DNA of 64,000 bases from Adiantum capillus-veneris (GCA_014529385.2 CM043956.1:66997281-67061280); one strand, 5' to 3'; numbered from the stretch's first letter, positions 34,525-45,796 are shown. The notes: generated by a model from the sequence alone, not told the origin. Numbers and translations: made by a program.

Positions 34525-35399
34525 TAGGAATACCTACCTAAGTCCTTGTTTCCCCATCTCAGTCACTAATGTTGCGAGAGCCAATCACACCACCCATAAA
34601 GTGTATGCAACACAACCTAGATCAACATAATGTCAATCGAGGACACAGATGACATGATAGTCACACAGAGGAAATCTCGTTAGCTTGTGAGGCTAAGACC
34701 ATCCTACACATACAACACTTTGGAAGGCCAACTAACCACAACCTAGAATCTAACTGCTCTCAACTACACCACCTAGCCACATACACACAAACGGAAGAGA
34801 ACTCACTAAACCATACCACAATCGTACGAAACTCAAGGAACACCATCCCCTCACTAAGATACACCTGCCGTTAAGTCTCTACACTCAAAATCCTAACTCA
34901 AAACCCGTGTACGAAAAACCTGTATGAAGACAGAGCAGAGTTCTAAAAGTATCTTTTTGATATACTTACAGCCGCAAATAACTCGTAGATACGCGAGCAC
35001 GTATGCTCCGTTCTATGAGGAATGCTTGGCGTTGTCGCGTAGCTCTTGCTGAGGCTAGCGTGATGGTACAGTCGGATCCACAATGCGATGAACGAGCGGG
35101 GAGAAGCGCTAGGATGAAGCTCACACTCTCTCTTCCTCTCTCACACACAATAGATGACAGCACTAAAACTTGATTATGATAAAAGTTGTCCACAAAAATG
35201 ACCTAGGTACCTTATATACTAAGGTCACCTTAGGTTAACCAAAAATAGATTTTTGAGGGGTCAAATAGCTTTGTATTTACAGGCTGCAAGTGCCATTGCA
35301 CCCCGGCTTCTGCAGCTATACTACTTACTTATTACAAATGATGTTTATGACCATAATCCGCAGCATTCCATAACTCTCAGAGAATAAGTCTTTGTTGAG
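34525..35399. other. Gene-free flank right of the CACTA
   Basis: No frame of note. It was contiguous with 26561-26876 before the CACTA insertion. Confidence 0.4.
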
Positions 35400-35665
35400 T
35401 TATGACGTGTTGTTGACCCAGCTATCAACACCAAGTACCTCAAGCACCTTAAGCTTGGGACCGGGTTCCCACCTTAAGCTGAGCCCTAGCTTACCTAAGG
35501 TCAAAGGAATTTTACAATAACCTTTGGAGGTCTTTAATAAAGCTAGCCCTAAGGTCTTTAAGCTCCGTTATCTAACTTGCTCCTTGATATATCATCTCTC
35601 ATTTGGGTCCCTTTACCATTGGCCCCATGTCAAGATAGACCTCAAAGCACATGTCGTAACCCTCT
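35400..35665 (+). repeat. Truncated gypsy-B-family LTR fused to the protease gene
   Basis: Read on the minus strand, 35665-35400 follows the start of the gypsy B LTR (51975-52200): ACATGTGCTT, TCTATCT, ACATGGGGCCAATGGTAAAG, CCCAAATGA, CTTAGGTAAGCTAGGGCT, GGTGCTTGAGGT. Roughly 85 percent of bases match by eye over the best 60. The first ~100 bp of the LTR are missing; the join to the protease gene is at about 35655-35670. Confidence 0.85.
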
Positions 35666-36522
35666 GATTAGCAAGGTCGAAGGTGAACCGAATGCGTTGC
35701 TGATCGAAGTCGCCGATGATAACCGTGTTTCCCACAAAGGGCCCTTCGTCTCTGTCATCGAAGGCAAGGCAAACACGTTTCTCGTCCTTGTTTTGGGTCA
35801 GATATTCTAGAGGAATTAGCACATGCTCCGGCGGTATCAATAGGTCAGCACCTCCGGCAAAGTGGAAAACGATCGGAGGCACGCCCGCGTAAACTTGATC
35901 ATCGTCCGGTATGCTGCCGTCACGCATCAGGTAGCATGTCTCCAAAAAGGAAGCGCGCCTGGTTGTGGGGCATTAGCGTCGATGGCGGCATTGACTGCGC
36001 TTCGGACTTTTGCGTAGACATAGGGAGGTAGGAAGGAAAGGGTGGAGCCACTGTCGATGTAGGTTCCGCCATTGCCGGAATCGGTATTGATCTCGAAACT
36101 GGAGGAAGAGAATCCGAGAAGATCGTTGCCAACGCGGATGTCCTCAAGGTGGACGTAGTACAAGTGTTGCCTCAGACGCACGGGATTGATGTGCAGCGCA
36201 GTGAAGACAGTGCGGGCCGGAACGGCGGTCAATTGAGGATCGAACGTGATCGTGGAAGCTGCGTTGGAGTTCCGGCGGGGCAGGCAGTAGGAGAAGCTGG
36301 CCGAGCCGAGCTGCGAAGGCAAGGAGAAGAAACTGCGGCTCAAGCTAAGGACGCCGCTGGTGGGATTTCAGGTGACGGTCTGTTCGTGGCCGCAACCGAA
36401 GATGGTAGCAGGGAAGGCTCTCGTACCGTCACTGAGCCGAAACGTGTCGTGGGTCAGTATGCCTGTAGACTTGCTGCCGCCTCTCGTCGTTTCTGAAGTC
36501 CGGTACAAATAGTGGCAATACT

Positions 36523-36862
36523 TGTGAAATATCTTATCACTGTAACGGTGCTCACTCAGTGCATCAATCATCTCACCCACCCCCTAAATCATCTCTCCCT
36601 AATTTAGGTAACGTCCCTTCATCCTAGCACTTACCCAATAAGGCTCCCCTTGCCTAATGTATATAAAGGCACCTCTCTTATGTTCAAAAGCGTGCAAGTT
36701 CTCATTTCAGTTTATCAATACAAGTTAGCTTCATTTTCTTGCTTATCAATACAAGTTAGCTTCATTTTCTTGCTACAGTGTAGTATCTCTCTTTCTCTCA
36801 TTATTTACTTTGTTAGATTAGTTGTTGTTTATCGATTAGCATCAGTTCCTATTTGCTTCACA
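36523..36862 (+). repeat. Copia2 5' LTR with a 30 bp internal duplication
   Basis: 340 bp. The segment TATCAATACAAGTTAGCTTC plus ATTTTCTTGC is present twice (about 36714-36774) but once in the 3' LTR, which accounts for most of the length difference (340 versus 307 bp). The duplication arose after insertion or during the last cycle. Confidence 0.95.
36660..36668 (+). promoter_or_regulatory. TATA box of the Copia2 LTR promoter
   Basis: TATATAAAG within the LTR; repeated in the 3' LTR at about 43032. Confidence 0.7.
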
Positions 36863-36874
36863 TGGTATCAGAGC
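36863..36874 (+). promoter_or_regulatory. Copia2 primer-binding site
   Basis: TGGTATCAGAGC directly after the LTR, matching initiator tRNA-Met. Confidence 0.95.
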
Positions 36875-37005
36875 TTCGTAGAGCTTAGGAACTCGCCTTA
36901 GCCCCTTGCATCTCTGTCATAGCTAACACATAGAGCCCCTCTCTATTATCTTCCAAGCACTCGAAGGTTTGCTCGTTCACGTCAAGGAATTTGGAGCCTT
37001 GCACG

Positions 37006-40000
37006 ATGGCCGAGTCATCCTCCATGTCCTCTGCCGCATACAAGCCTCGCTACGTCATCGACAAACTCAACGGCACGAATTACCAAGTATGGAAGATACG
37101 AATGGAGTTTTACCTTACACAGCTTCAACTCTAGGAAATTACGTCGGGCATCGAAGCTCAACCAGACAAACCTAAAGACCAGGATCCTATTGGAATCTCC
37201 GATGTCTACAATGCTTGGCAAAGTAAAAATAATAGTGCCAAGATGGAGCTTATTCTCCACTGCCAAGATCGGCAAGTCCAAATGGTGAAGAAGCTCACCA
37301 CCGCCAATGCTATTTGGAAGTTCTTTGAGAAGAACTACGAGCATACCGACCTCGTTTACCAAGTTTCCCTGATCAAGAAACTGGTAAACACCACTATGCA
37401 TGAAGGTCAGTCCTCATCCAAGTTCTTAGAAACTTGGCAGATACTTCTAGATGAAGTACTCATATCAGGGCTAGCAATCCCTGAAGAGCTGCAGTCCATG
37501 CTCCTGTTGGCCTCCCTTCCCGCATCATGGAGGGCCTTCATTACCACCCAAGCCACGACGGAAAATCTACAGCTACAGAATCTAGTAGCAAAGATTCAAC
37601 AAGAAGAAACCCTTCGTGACCACAACAATGGCTCGCAAAAGTCTACGGCATTAATCACTATGGCTAAACCTCACAAACCTCACCCTGGCAAGAAGACATT
37701 CAACCACTCTGGCCCTCCTCATCAGCACCACAACCATGGAAAGAAGCATCATTCAAGCCCGAAGCACTGCACAAATTGCCATCGGTTTGGTCATATTGCA
37801 AAGGATTGTCGGCAATCCGTAATCAAGGTAATTTTTGGCCTCTTGCTGCATATTCTCAATTTTATCCGTCATACCCTCAAGGGGGGGCTAGACCCCTTCT
37901 GTCTTTACCCTCCTCTCATGGCCAAGCTCATTATGCTGATATATCTACATATGAGAATAACCCTTCTTATCCTATGCAATTATATGCCACTACTCTCCAT
38001 AGTTCATCCCCTGATCTCTGGCTACTTGACACTGGTGCCACCCACCACATGACCTATCAATTTCATTGGCTTTCAAATTTAACCTATCTCCACACTCCCC
38101 TAGAAGTCTGTCTTGGAGATAATGGCCTCCAACTTGCTACAGCCTATGGCGATGCCACCATCAATCTTCCCAATGGCCTACGCACTACTATATATATAGT
38201 TTATTATGTATCTGGCTTAAAGAAAAATCTTATTTTTATTAGCGAGCTAACCTCTTCAGGTATTACCATTAAATTCAAAAAAAATGGTTGCAACATACAA
38301 GCCCGAGATGTCAATGGCTAGCATATCAATCTTTAGGTACCCCAGGTTGGGCGTTTCTACCCTCTAGGTGATTCATCTCCTGCACATGCTCTTGCATCTT
38401 CTGCACAATCTTCCCCACACGACACCACCCTCAAATGGCACTATAGACTAGGTCACATTTCTCAACATGTTTTATATCAGCTCACACACCGCAAGCTTGC
38501 CCTTGGTTTGCCCAAGCATCTCACTCCCATTACCCTATGTGAAGGATGCACTTTTGCCAAATCACATCATGCAACTTTTCCTACATCATCATCACGCGCT
38601 TCCGCACCGCTTGATCTCATTCATTCTGATGTCTGTGGCCCTTGCCTGTCAAATCACTTACTGGCAACCTTTATATGCTCACTTTTATTGATGACTACTC
38701 CAAGTTCACAACTGTCTATTACATGCCTGATAAAGCTTCAACAATCACATATTTTAGCCGCTTCAAAGCACTGGCTGAAAACCAGCATGATCGGAAAATC
38801 AAGGTACTCCGCACCGACAATGGCGGGGAATACACCTCCCATCAGTTTCGAGATATCTACCACACGGCGGGTATTCGTCATGAATATACCATCCCTGCTC
38901 ACCCTCAGCACAACGGTCGGGCCGAGCGCAAGAATCACACCATTTTTTATGCTGCTCGCGCCATGCTCATTCAAGCCAGTCTAGCAGACAGTTACTAGAA
39001 AGAAGCTACGGCCACCGCATGCTATGTACAGAATCGGATCCCGTCCTCTCAAAATCAAAATACCACGCCATACGCTCTATGGTATGGCAACCCACCGAGC
39101 CTTGTCCTTCTTCGCATTTTTGGTAGCATAACATATCCTCTCGAAACCAACCCCATCTCCAAGTTATCACGAAGAGCCACCCGCACCATCTTCGTCGGCT
39201 ACGAAGATCGCCTTGGAGTCAAAGCTCATCGTCTCCATCAACCAGAGCTCCACAAATTCATTCATACCAGAATCGTCATTTTTGATGAGGATTTCATCCT
39301 CCAAGGCCCGTCTCCCTCCAATACTTACTCTCCTCTGCATGAAGTACACCCATCGGCTCTTACCCCCTCACCACTCTCCTCAATTAGAAAGCAGGTTGCA
39401 TGCCGCCATCTGGAGAATAAGGAGCCCATATTACCCCCTCTCTCTCCCATGCGCTATGCCCTCCCTCTGCATCTCGTGTAACAGGACTTGATTTTGAGGT
39501 GTTTTAGCGATAAATTTTATTTTTCTAGGAAGTTTTGGTCGTTTTAAAGTTAGTCCATTGTGTAGAAGGATGTGTAGGTTGTTTTCGTCCAATAAAAATT
39601 TTTGATCAGGAAGGCACTTTCTGGGGCATTTTTGAAGGTGTTAACGTGGGATTTTGGAAAAGTGTTGTATGAAGCGATTGAATCCTATGTTATAAGGAAC
39701 AACTTTGGTTCTTTGAGTCTTCAGAGATTTTGATGTTTTGACGCTCGTTGAGAGCCAAAGATTAAAAAAAAAGTGGGATTTACTGTTTTTGCATCGTTTT
39801 TGTAGAAAATGCTGTTTTGCAGGTTGATTTTCAGCAAATCAGAGCAGGCTATGGAAATTTTTCATCACATAGCCGTCGAAGAGCGCAACGAGGGAAACAA
39901 GATTGTGTGAGACGGACTTGGGCTGTTTTGGCTCCGTTTGGGAGTTACGTTCAGTTGAAGACAGGTGATTTTTTTTTAAAAATCTAACCTTTACGGATCG

Positions 40001-42780
40001 CTTCGCGATCACGTTCTTATCTTATTCTCGCAGGTATACTTGGCGCGCAAGTCGAGTCGAACGAACGCCAAAAATAGAAAAGCGGCTATTTTGAGAGGTC
40101 GCATGCTTTTGGAGGAAAAATCAGAATAGAAGGACGGGTGGTGCGTTTTGGGGATCATTCACCGATCTCTTCTTCTGCGAGTGCGAGTGAGAGTGCGAGT
40201 GCGAGTACGAGTGTGAGTGAGACGCTGCACGCAAGCGAACTGAAGCTCGGGGGTGGTCGGGAGGTTCGATCTCCGTACAGCGGAGTGCGCCCATATATTT
40301 TATTTCTTCTGTGTTGTATCAAAACTCTCCAAAATCCATCAATACAAAGATCTCTTTCTCTATATTTTGCTGTCTATTTCTATTATTCTGTTCCTGTGAC
40401 ATCCCGAGCCTCCTTTTCTCCCCGCTGGCGTTCCTTATCCGTGCACAGAAAGCCCTGCGCCTAGCCCTTCACCCCATAGCCCATTCTCATGGTCTCCTCC
40501 TACTGCCGCTGCTGAATACCCCTCTTTATCCACCCCACGAAGCCACCCACCTCACCCCAGCTCTGTTGCGCCACCTTCCCCAGCTGCGCCACTATCCCCA
40601 CCTGCGCCACATTCGGCTGCAGCATCGCTAGGACTCCTCGCCCACCTGAATACAGACAGCTCGCCACAGCTTCGCCTCCTCAACCATTCGAGCCCCTTGG
40701 GCGCCTATCACTCTCCATCCTCCCCTCGCGGCATCACACGGTCGTCTGTCCCTACAGCGCCATCATCAGCTACTTTTCCAGCTCGCAACTCAGTAAAATA
40801 TTTCCCTCTTGGCAGTGTTTCCCACCATCGACCACCTTGCAAACCCCACCCTCGCCCATCATGGTTCGTACCTACCAAATCGCCCGAAAAAGTTTAATAC
40901 CCCTACCTGCTCCCTCCTTGACTGACAGCCCCTACCCGAGAGCCATCTCGCTCTGCGTTATCCTATCACACACCTACCACCTCGACATCGGTTCCCTCGC
41001 CAGTGGAGGATTCTCATGCTACCCCCTCAAATCAACCTATTCCATCGAGGATCGACGAGGTCGAACCCCTTACATCAACCTCGGTGACATCTCCCACCAC
41101 CTGCACCTCGTCGGATTCATCACCATCAGCACAACATCTTGATCAGGCAGCTTCTAGCAGTCGCGTCGGCACATGGTCATTAGCAGATATTTACGCTGCT
41201 ACAAGCTTCTCGGTTGTTCTCCAAGAAGAACTTCAATCGACCACCCCACCCACTCCAGTCGAAGATATTTTGTCAATCTCGGTCGTCGATGCCCTCTCCT
41301 CCAGTGAGGGAGATCTATGGCACGAAGCAATTCAAGATGAGCTTCAGGCACTCGAAGAAGCCCATACTTGGGATCTTGTTCCACCGCTAGAACATCACAA
41401 TATAGTCACATGCAAATGGCTATTGAAGAAAAAGTACTTCCCGGATGGCAAAATTGAGCGTTACAAAGCCAGACTTGTCGCTCGCGGCTATACACAGAGG
41501 TATGGTGTAGACTATTTTGATACATACTCCCCTGTTCTAGGCCTAACTGCATTTAGACTTTTAGTCGCTATAGCTGCAAAGTATAATTTGCCCCTGCATC
41601 ACCTTGACATTAAAACAACCTTTTTGCACGGCTTGCTCTACGAGCTTGTTTACACGACCCAACCCCTGCACCTTGCAAATCCATATTATCCTGACTATGT
41701 TTGCAAGCTAAATAAGCCTATATACGGCCTCAAAAAGTCTACACGTGAATGGTATACACCTATACACAATTATCTCATTGCATGTGGTTGGGAGCGACTC
41801 AGTGTCGACTTCAATATCTTCATCTGGCGTACAAATGATGGCCTCACCATTCTAGGATTATTTGTGGATGATATCCCACTCATCGGCACCACTGAAATCA
41901 TGGTATTGCGCGCCATCGACTGTCTCCAACAAGAATTCCCTGTCAGTGCCAAGGGACCAATGACGTATTTTCTCGGCATTCAAGTGCTTCGCGACCCCTA
42001 TGGCAAATGGATAAAACTCACCCAGGTAAAATACATTGAAGAGCTTCTCACTTATTATGGCATGAGCACTTGTTCTCCTGAATTCAGCCCCCTTCCTCTC
42101 AAACACAACTTAGCACTTGAATTTCATGCCTACACTCCCGCTGATGAGCTCTATTGGCCTTCTCTTCATTATCCCAAGTTTTGTGGTCAGCTTCGTTATC
42201 TGATATCCTGCACTCGCTTTGATCTCTACTACACCGGCCATATCTTATCTTGCGCTATGTCGCAGCCATGCAAAGCACACAAGCAAGCTGCAAAACGCAC
42301 ACTTCGCTATCTCCTGACCACTAAGCACTATGCTCTCACTTATGCTTATGATCCCACTACCCCTATCTCTCTGAGTGGCTATGTCGACGCCGAATTGGGT
42401 AGGGGATGATCCTCGCTGCTTCTCCACAGGTGGCTATATATTCTCTCTTTCAGGTGAACCAATATCTTGGCAAACGAAGCGACAATCTTCAATTGCCTCT
42501 TCATCGACTAAAGCCTAATATGTAGCTGCCGCTCTTGCTTCCAAGGAAGCTCTCTGGATTTATGAGCTCATTCACGAATTTCAACTTCCATACCCTATCT
42601 CGGTAACCCTCTACTGCGACAACCAATCTGCAATTTCTCTGGCTGCTTCCCCAAGTTTCTCCAACAAACTAAAGCACATCAAAATCAGTTATCACTTCAT
42701 CAAGGAATTGGCCGCCAATGGTTTTTTAAAGTTGCAATATGTGCCACTGCTCACAATTGGGCGAATTTCCTCACCAAATC
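37006..42780 (+). pseudogene. Copia2 gag-pol polyprotein (broken)
   Basis: Starts MAESSSMSSAAYKPRYVIDK. Order: gag, with a TAG at about 37132; zinc knuckle CTNCHRFGHIAKDC (~37767); protease LWLLDTGATHHMT; pre-integrase LKWHYRLGHISQHV; integrase LDLIHSDVCGP, FIDDYSKFTTVYYM, RTDNGGEYTSHQF, HNGRAERKNH; RT CKWLLKKKYFPDGKIERYKA, HLDIKTTFLHGLLYE, YGLKKSTREWY, LFVDDIPLIG (Phe in place of the usual Tyr in YVDD); RNase H SGYVDAELG, then in another frame STGGYIFSLSGEPISW and IASSSTKA. The longest intact piece is 41003-42409 (468 codons, RT). The integrase-RT linker is interrupted by the solo LTR. At least four stops and several frameshifts. Confidence 0.95.
39477..40401. mobile_element. Solo LTR (925 bp) nested in Copia2
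   Basis: Begins TGTAACAGGA and ends TTCCTGTGACA (inverted termini TGTMACAGGA) and replaces nothing in the copia reading: coding resembles copia before and after. Flanked by TCTCG (39472-39476) and TCCCG (40402-40406), a 5 bp duplication with one change. It contains a GAGTGC-type short repeat at 40178-40225 and a GC-rich palindrome GATCGCTTCGCGATC near 39997-40011. No internal region is present, as expected after LTR-LTR recombination. Confidence 0.85.
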
Positions 42781-42895
42781 AGTACCTGCTACCACCCAAA
42801 CTACAGCATGTCGAAATTTGTTGTGCCTACTGCTTGCACACCTCCTTAAGGGGGGGATTCTCCCATGTAATGAGGTGTTCACCGTTACGGGGGGA

Positions 42896-43202
42896 TGTGA
42901 ATTATCCTATCACTATAACGGTGCTCACTCAGTGCCTCAATCATCTCACCCACCCCCTAGATCATCTCCCCCTAATTTAAGTAACGTCCCTTCATCCTAG
43001 CACTTACCCAATAAGGCTCCCCTTGCTTAATGTATATAAAGGCACCTCTCTTATGTTCAAAAGCGTGCAAGTTCTCATTTCACTTTATCAATACAAGTTA
43101 GGTTCATTTCCTTGCTACACTGCAGTGTCTCTCTCTCTCATTATTTACTTTGTTAGATTAGTTGTTGTTTATCGATTAGCATCAGTTCCTATTTGCTTCA
43201 CA
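42896..43202 (+). repeat. Copia2 3' LTR
   Basis: 307 bp, TGTGAATTATCC...TTTGCTTCACA, preceded by the purine-rich ACGGGGGGA (polypurine tract, 42887-42895) and followed by ATACT. Confidence 0.95.
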
Positions 43203-43682
43203 ATACTTATTGCCTCGCCTGCTCGCTTCGCCGTCAAAAGCCGAGAGCCGATTGCAAACCCGACGATCACTTTGTGCTTCCCTTTTAAAGGCATACCAAG
43301 TTCTGGAGAGGGCGGGGTCGAACACGGGCCGGTCATGAATCTGCTGGTAGCAACGCTCGCAGGGCTTGCATTGCAACCAAGTGAGGGGGCTAGCGGTGTC
43401 CAAGGTGAGGAGAACGTCGAGTCGTCCTTGGAAGCCGCCCACAGTGAGGCCCACATAGTACTCTCGTACCCGCCCCTGAGTGAATGGTGGCGTTATTACT
43501 GCAGTTGGCTCAACTTGCAGCGCCCGCCCATGAATCACCGTCCGGCTGGACGATGAACTGCTGATCTTCTGCATCAATCTCCCACTTAGTAAATTTGCGT
43601 TACCGTGCCATATAGAAAGCGTTATCAAAGCGCTGTTGTCAAACGTATTAGACCTACTGCTGTTGCCTGCAGTTGCCTTCAT

Positions 43683-43846
43683 CGCCATCGTTAGAGTTAC
43701 GTCCAATATAATTAGTGCTGCCAGTGACATCAGCTTCAATATCAAACTGGTACCCATTTCTGGTCTTCTTAGCGTAGGCTTTGCAAAGTATTCTGTTCTG
43801 AAGCGCTATCGTTAGAGTCACGTCCAATATAATTACTGCTGCCAGG
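43683..43846. repeat. Duplicated start of the protease gene with filler
   Basis: CGTTAGAGT(T/C)ACGTCCAATATAATTA with CTGCCAG occurs at 43683-43724 and 43804-43846, 121 bp apart, both encoding the signal-peptide segment IILDVTLT on the minus strand. The DNA between encodes LCKAYAKKTRNGYQFDIEAD-like text absent from the third copy at 45.7 kb. The upstream copy has its own ATG (43863, MGSSTVLAAVIILDVTLT), which may be the original start. Confidence 0.8.
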
Positions 43847-43890
43847 ACGGTACTGCTACCCATTTCTGGCCTACTAATTATTACATAGTA

Positions 43891-44347
43891 TTATTCTTTC
43901 TGAAGTGCTCAAAAAACAACCATTGTACTGCCCTCACGTACTCTATCGCATTAGTCATCATTTCAAAAGAGTTGGTGGCTAATTAGAGCGTGGTCACGAG
44001 AGGCCCTGGTCTCTCACTCTGGTATCATAGCTTAAGTAATTAGGAGTCTGTTTTTGGGCTTTGCAAGCAGAAGACAACGGTCGGCAGCGTGCAATGTCTG
44101 TAGCACACAACATCTTTTGTTTTTTTAGAAAGGCTAAATTAGATTAAGCTGCTAAGAAAGAAAAAGTGCCCCATACAAAATGAGGCTAGGTCAAAATGAG
44201 GTCTTGGGCAATAGGGACCTCCATCTTTGGCCATCTTGTGTCTTTTTGTAGCTCAGTGAAAGTTAAGTCTTCAAGTGTGTTGCAGATGTCAAATCACACA
44301 AATTTGAGACTGCTCGTGCTAAGTCCTACGTGAGACTAGGGAAATAT
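43891..44347. other. Upstream flank of the protease gene, no gene seen
   Basis: No coding motif. It would hold the promoter of the protease gene; no clear TATA box position can be fixed. Confidence 0.4.
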
Positions 44348-44705
44348 CACTATAAGTTTTGGAACTATTCGCAGCTGCGAAAACGAGTGGAAAAATCGCG
44401 ATTCACACCCACCTAGTGAGAAAATGACTTTTTTATACGCGCAAGTGTGAAAAAATCAAGGCTGAAAAGCTATTTTTAATTGAAAAAAAAAATCTCACTC
44501 TTGGAACAGTCATGGCGTCATGACTGTTCCAAAATTGAATGGAAAAGTCAACATTTGCTATAAAATTTTTTGCATTTTCCATGAGAATCTTATTTTTATT
44601 ATCGTGAAACTTTTACACGTCGCCCAAATTTTTTTCGATGAACTTTGAAATGGGTGAAAAAAGGGCCTTTTTCTCAATTTGTGAAAAGATCGAAAACTTG
44701 TAGTG
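44348..44705. mobile_element. CACTA-like MITE, 358 bp
   Basis: Starts CACTATAAGTTTT and ends AAAACTTGTAGTG, a 13 bp inverted repeat with one mismatch. TAT stands on both sides (44345-44347 and 44706-44708). No coding capacity. Near the middle the perfect palindrome TTGGAACAGTCATG / CATGACTGTTCCAA with a GCGT loop forms a 14 bp stem. The ends resemble CACTACAAG-type CACTA termini but differ from those of the 7.6 kb element, so a different autonomous partner is implied. Confidence 0.9.
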
Positions 44706-45323
44706 TATATGGGGAGGGTTGCTTCTATTGAATAGAATACAATTCTTTTGGAGCCATATATACCAAAAGATAATTCCCCTTCAAACATTCCACAACGGGA
44801 TGTCCAGCCCTTTGCATTGGCCTAGCTGATAGTAGTTATAAGTCATGAATCACTATGAAAATCTTCAAGTGTTTACCGTGCTGTTTTACCGCGCTTTGTA
44901 GAAGGTGCAAACTCAGCTAGTTGTGTTTAAATTATCACCGTGTCTGTTTTCTTGTTTATTATCACGATTTTTACGGCAATTGTTACCGCTGTTATTACCG
45001 CGTTTATTTTTGAAAAAAATTTAACGCCTAAACTTTCAAATTCTGACTTAAACATCCCTCCCCCCCCTTTCAAATTTTGGTGTTTCCCACCTCTCGATAA
45101 AAATTAAAGAATATTGTATGAAAATTTCAAATTTAAAAAAGAAAAGAGAAAGAAAGAGAGAGAGAGGAGGGAGGGATAATAAGATTACACTTGGTTACTG
45201 TTAAAATAATCACTTTCAGTTGATTAACATAATTGAGCATGTTCACAAATCTAGAGAGAGGAAGAGGGGGGAGAGAGAGATGAATGGATTACACGACCAA
45301 AAAACTTCATAACTGCAAAATGT
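44706..45323. other. AT-rich intergenic stretch
   Basis: No gene. GA-rich runs at 45130-45180 and 45255-45282. Confidence 0.5.
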
Positions 45324-45563
45324 TTATGAATCATCTTCCAAAAGATCCCTACATGAGGCATCATCCATTTCTAAGCCCATGACTCCTAAATCAATAAAGA
45401 GAGAAACAGAATTGTCGTTTGTGGATGCATTGGCTTCATCATCTTCGAGTTCGTCATCCTCTATCTCATCATCTTCATCATCATGACAATCACCCTCGCT
45501 AAGACTTGTTGCCACCGGCCTTGATTCATCGACCTCCCTCTCCTTTGTCTCCACCTCATCCAA
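45324..45563 (-). CDS. Short acidic open frame, unrecognised
   Basis: 79 codons, MDEVETKEREVDESRPVATS then GDCHDDEDDEIEDDELEDDE and a C-terminal SLFIDLGVMGLEMDDASCRD. The core is strongly acidic. It is joined at its 5' side (45590) to a duplicated start of the aspartyl protease gene, so it may be a fragment of a longer, rearranged gene. No family recognised; being expressed is doubtful. Confidence 0.25.
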   Translation of the reverse strand: MDEVETKEREVDESRPVATSLSEGDCHDDEDDEIEDDELEDDEANASTNDNSVSLFIDLGVMGLEMDDASCRDLLEDDS

Positions 45564-45589
45564 AGTCGAAGGTTGAGTTGGAGGATGAA

Positions 45590-45796
45590 CTGCTCCTCTA
45601 CATCAATCTGCCACTTAGTAAATTTGCGTTACCATGCCATATAGAAAGCGCTATCAAAGTGCTGTTGTCAAACATATTAGACCTACTGCTGTTGCCTGCA
45701 GTTGCCTTTAGCGCCATCGTTAGAGTCACGTCCAATATAATTAGTGTTGCCAGGACGGTACTGCTACCCATTTTTGGCCTACTAATTATTACATAG
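45590..45796 (-). pseudogene. Partial second copy of the aspartyl protease 5' end
   Basis: The minus strand from 45770 gives MGSSTVLATLIILDVTLTMA, then ATAGNSSRSNMFDNSTLIAL and SIWHGNANLLSGRLM, matching the start of the protease gene at 43.6-43.8 kb but without its 121 bp duplication. It breaks off at a stop and then runs into the acidic frame. The upper end meets the boundary of gypsy E (45797). Confidence 0.85.

Larger units (their letters stand above)
36523..43202 (+). mobile_element. Ty1/copia retrotransposon inside the protease gene (Copia2)
   Basis: LTRs TGTGAAWTATC...TTTGCTTCACA, target duplication ATACT at 36518-36522 and 43203-43207. Contains the full order gag, protease, integrase, RT, RNase H, with several stops and frameshifts, and a solo LTR of another family at 39477-40401. 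Confidence 0.97.
35613..43757 (-). pseudogene. A1 aspartyl protease (nepenthesin/CDR1-like), split by Copia2
   Basis: Parts: 43757-43208 (N-terminal) and 36517-35613. A1 proteases are secreted or vacuolar endopeptidases with two catalytic Asp. The start MGTSLILKLMSLAALIILDV resembles a signal peptide. Motifs: VREYYVGLTVGGFQGRLDVL, LTLDTASPLTWLQCKPC (first active site, DTAS instead of the usual DTGS), ATIFGCGHEQT, SASFSYCLPRR, GGTYIDSGSTLSFLPPYVYA (second active site intact), VPPIVFHFAGGADLLIPPEH, NTVIIGDFDQQRIRFTFDL. Removing Copia2 and one ATACT copy restores the frame across the site (RRGNKY to CHYLYR). Other damage: TGA at 36368, a frameshift in the T run near 35946-35952, and a C-terminus replaced by LTR sequence. 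Single exon, as in many nepenthesins. Confidence 0.93.

Noticed and set aside
36149-36496. 115-codon plus-strand frame in the protease region
   Set aside because: Antisense shadow of the GC-richer protease exon.
39477-40401. Reading the 925 bp piece in Copia2 as an intron or as part of pol
   Set aside because: TG...CA ends with inverted termini and a 5 bp flanking duplication fit a solo LTR; there are no splice sites at its edges.
43023-43556. 177-codon plus-strand frame
   Set aside because: It spans the Copia2 LTR and the antisense of the protease gene; the opposite strand has the conserved protease motifs.
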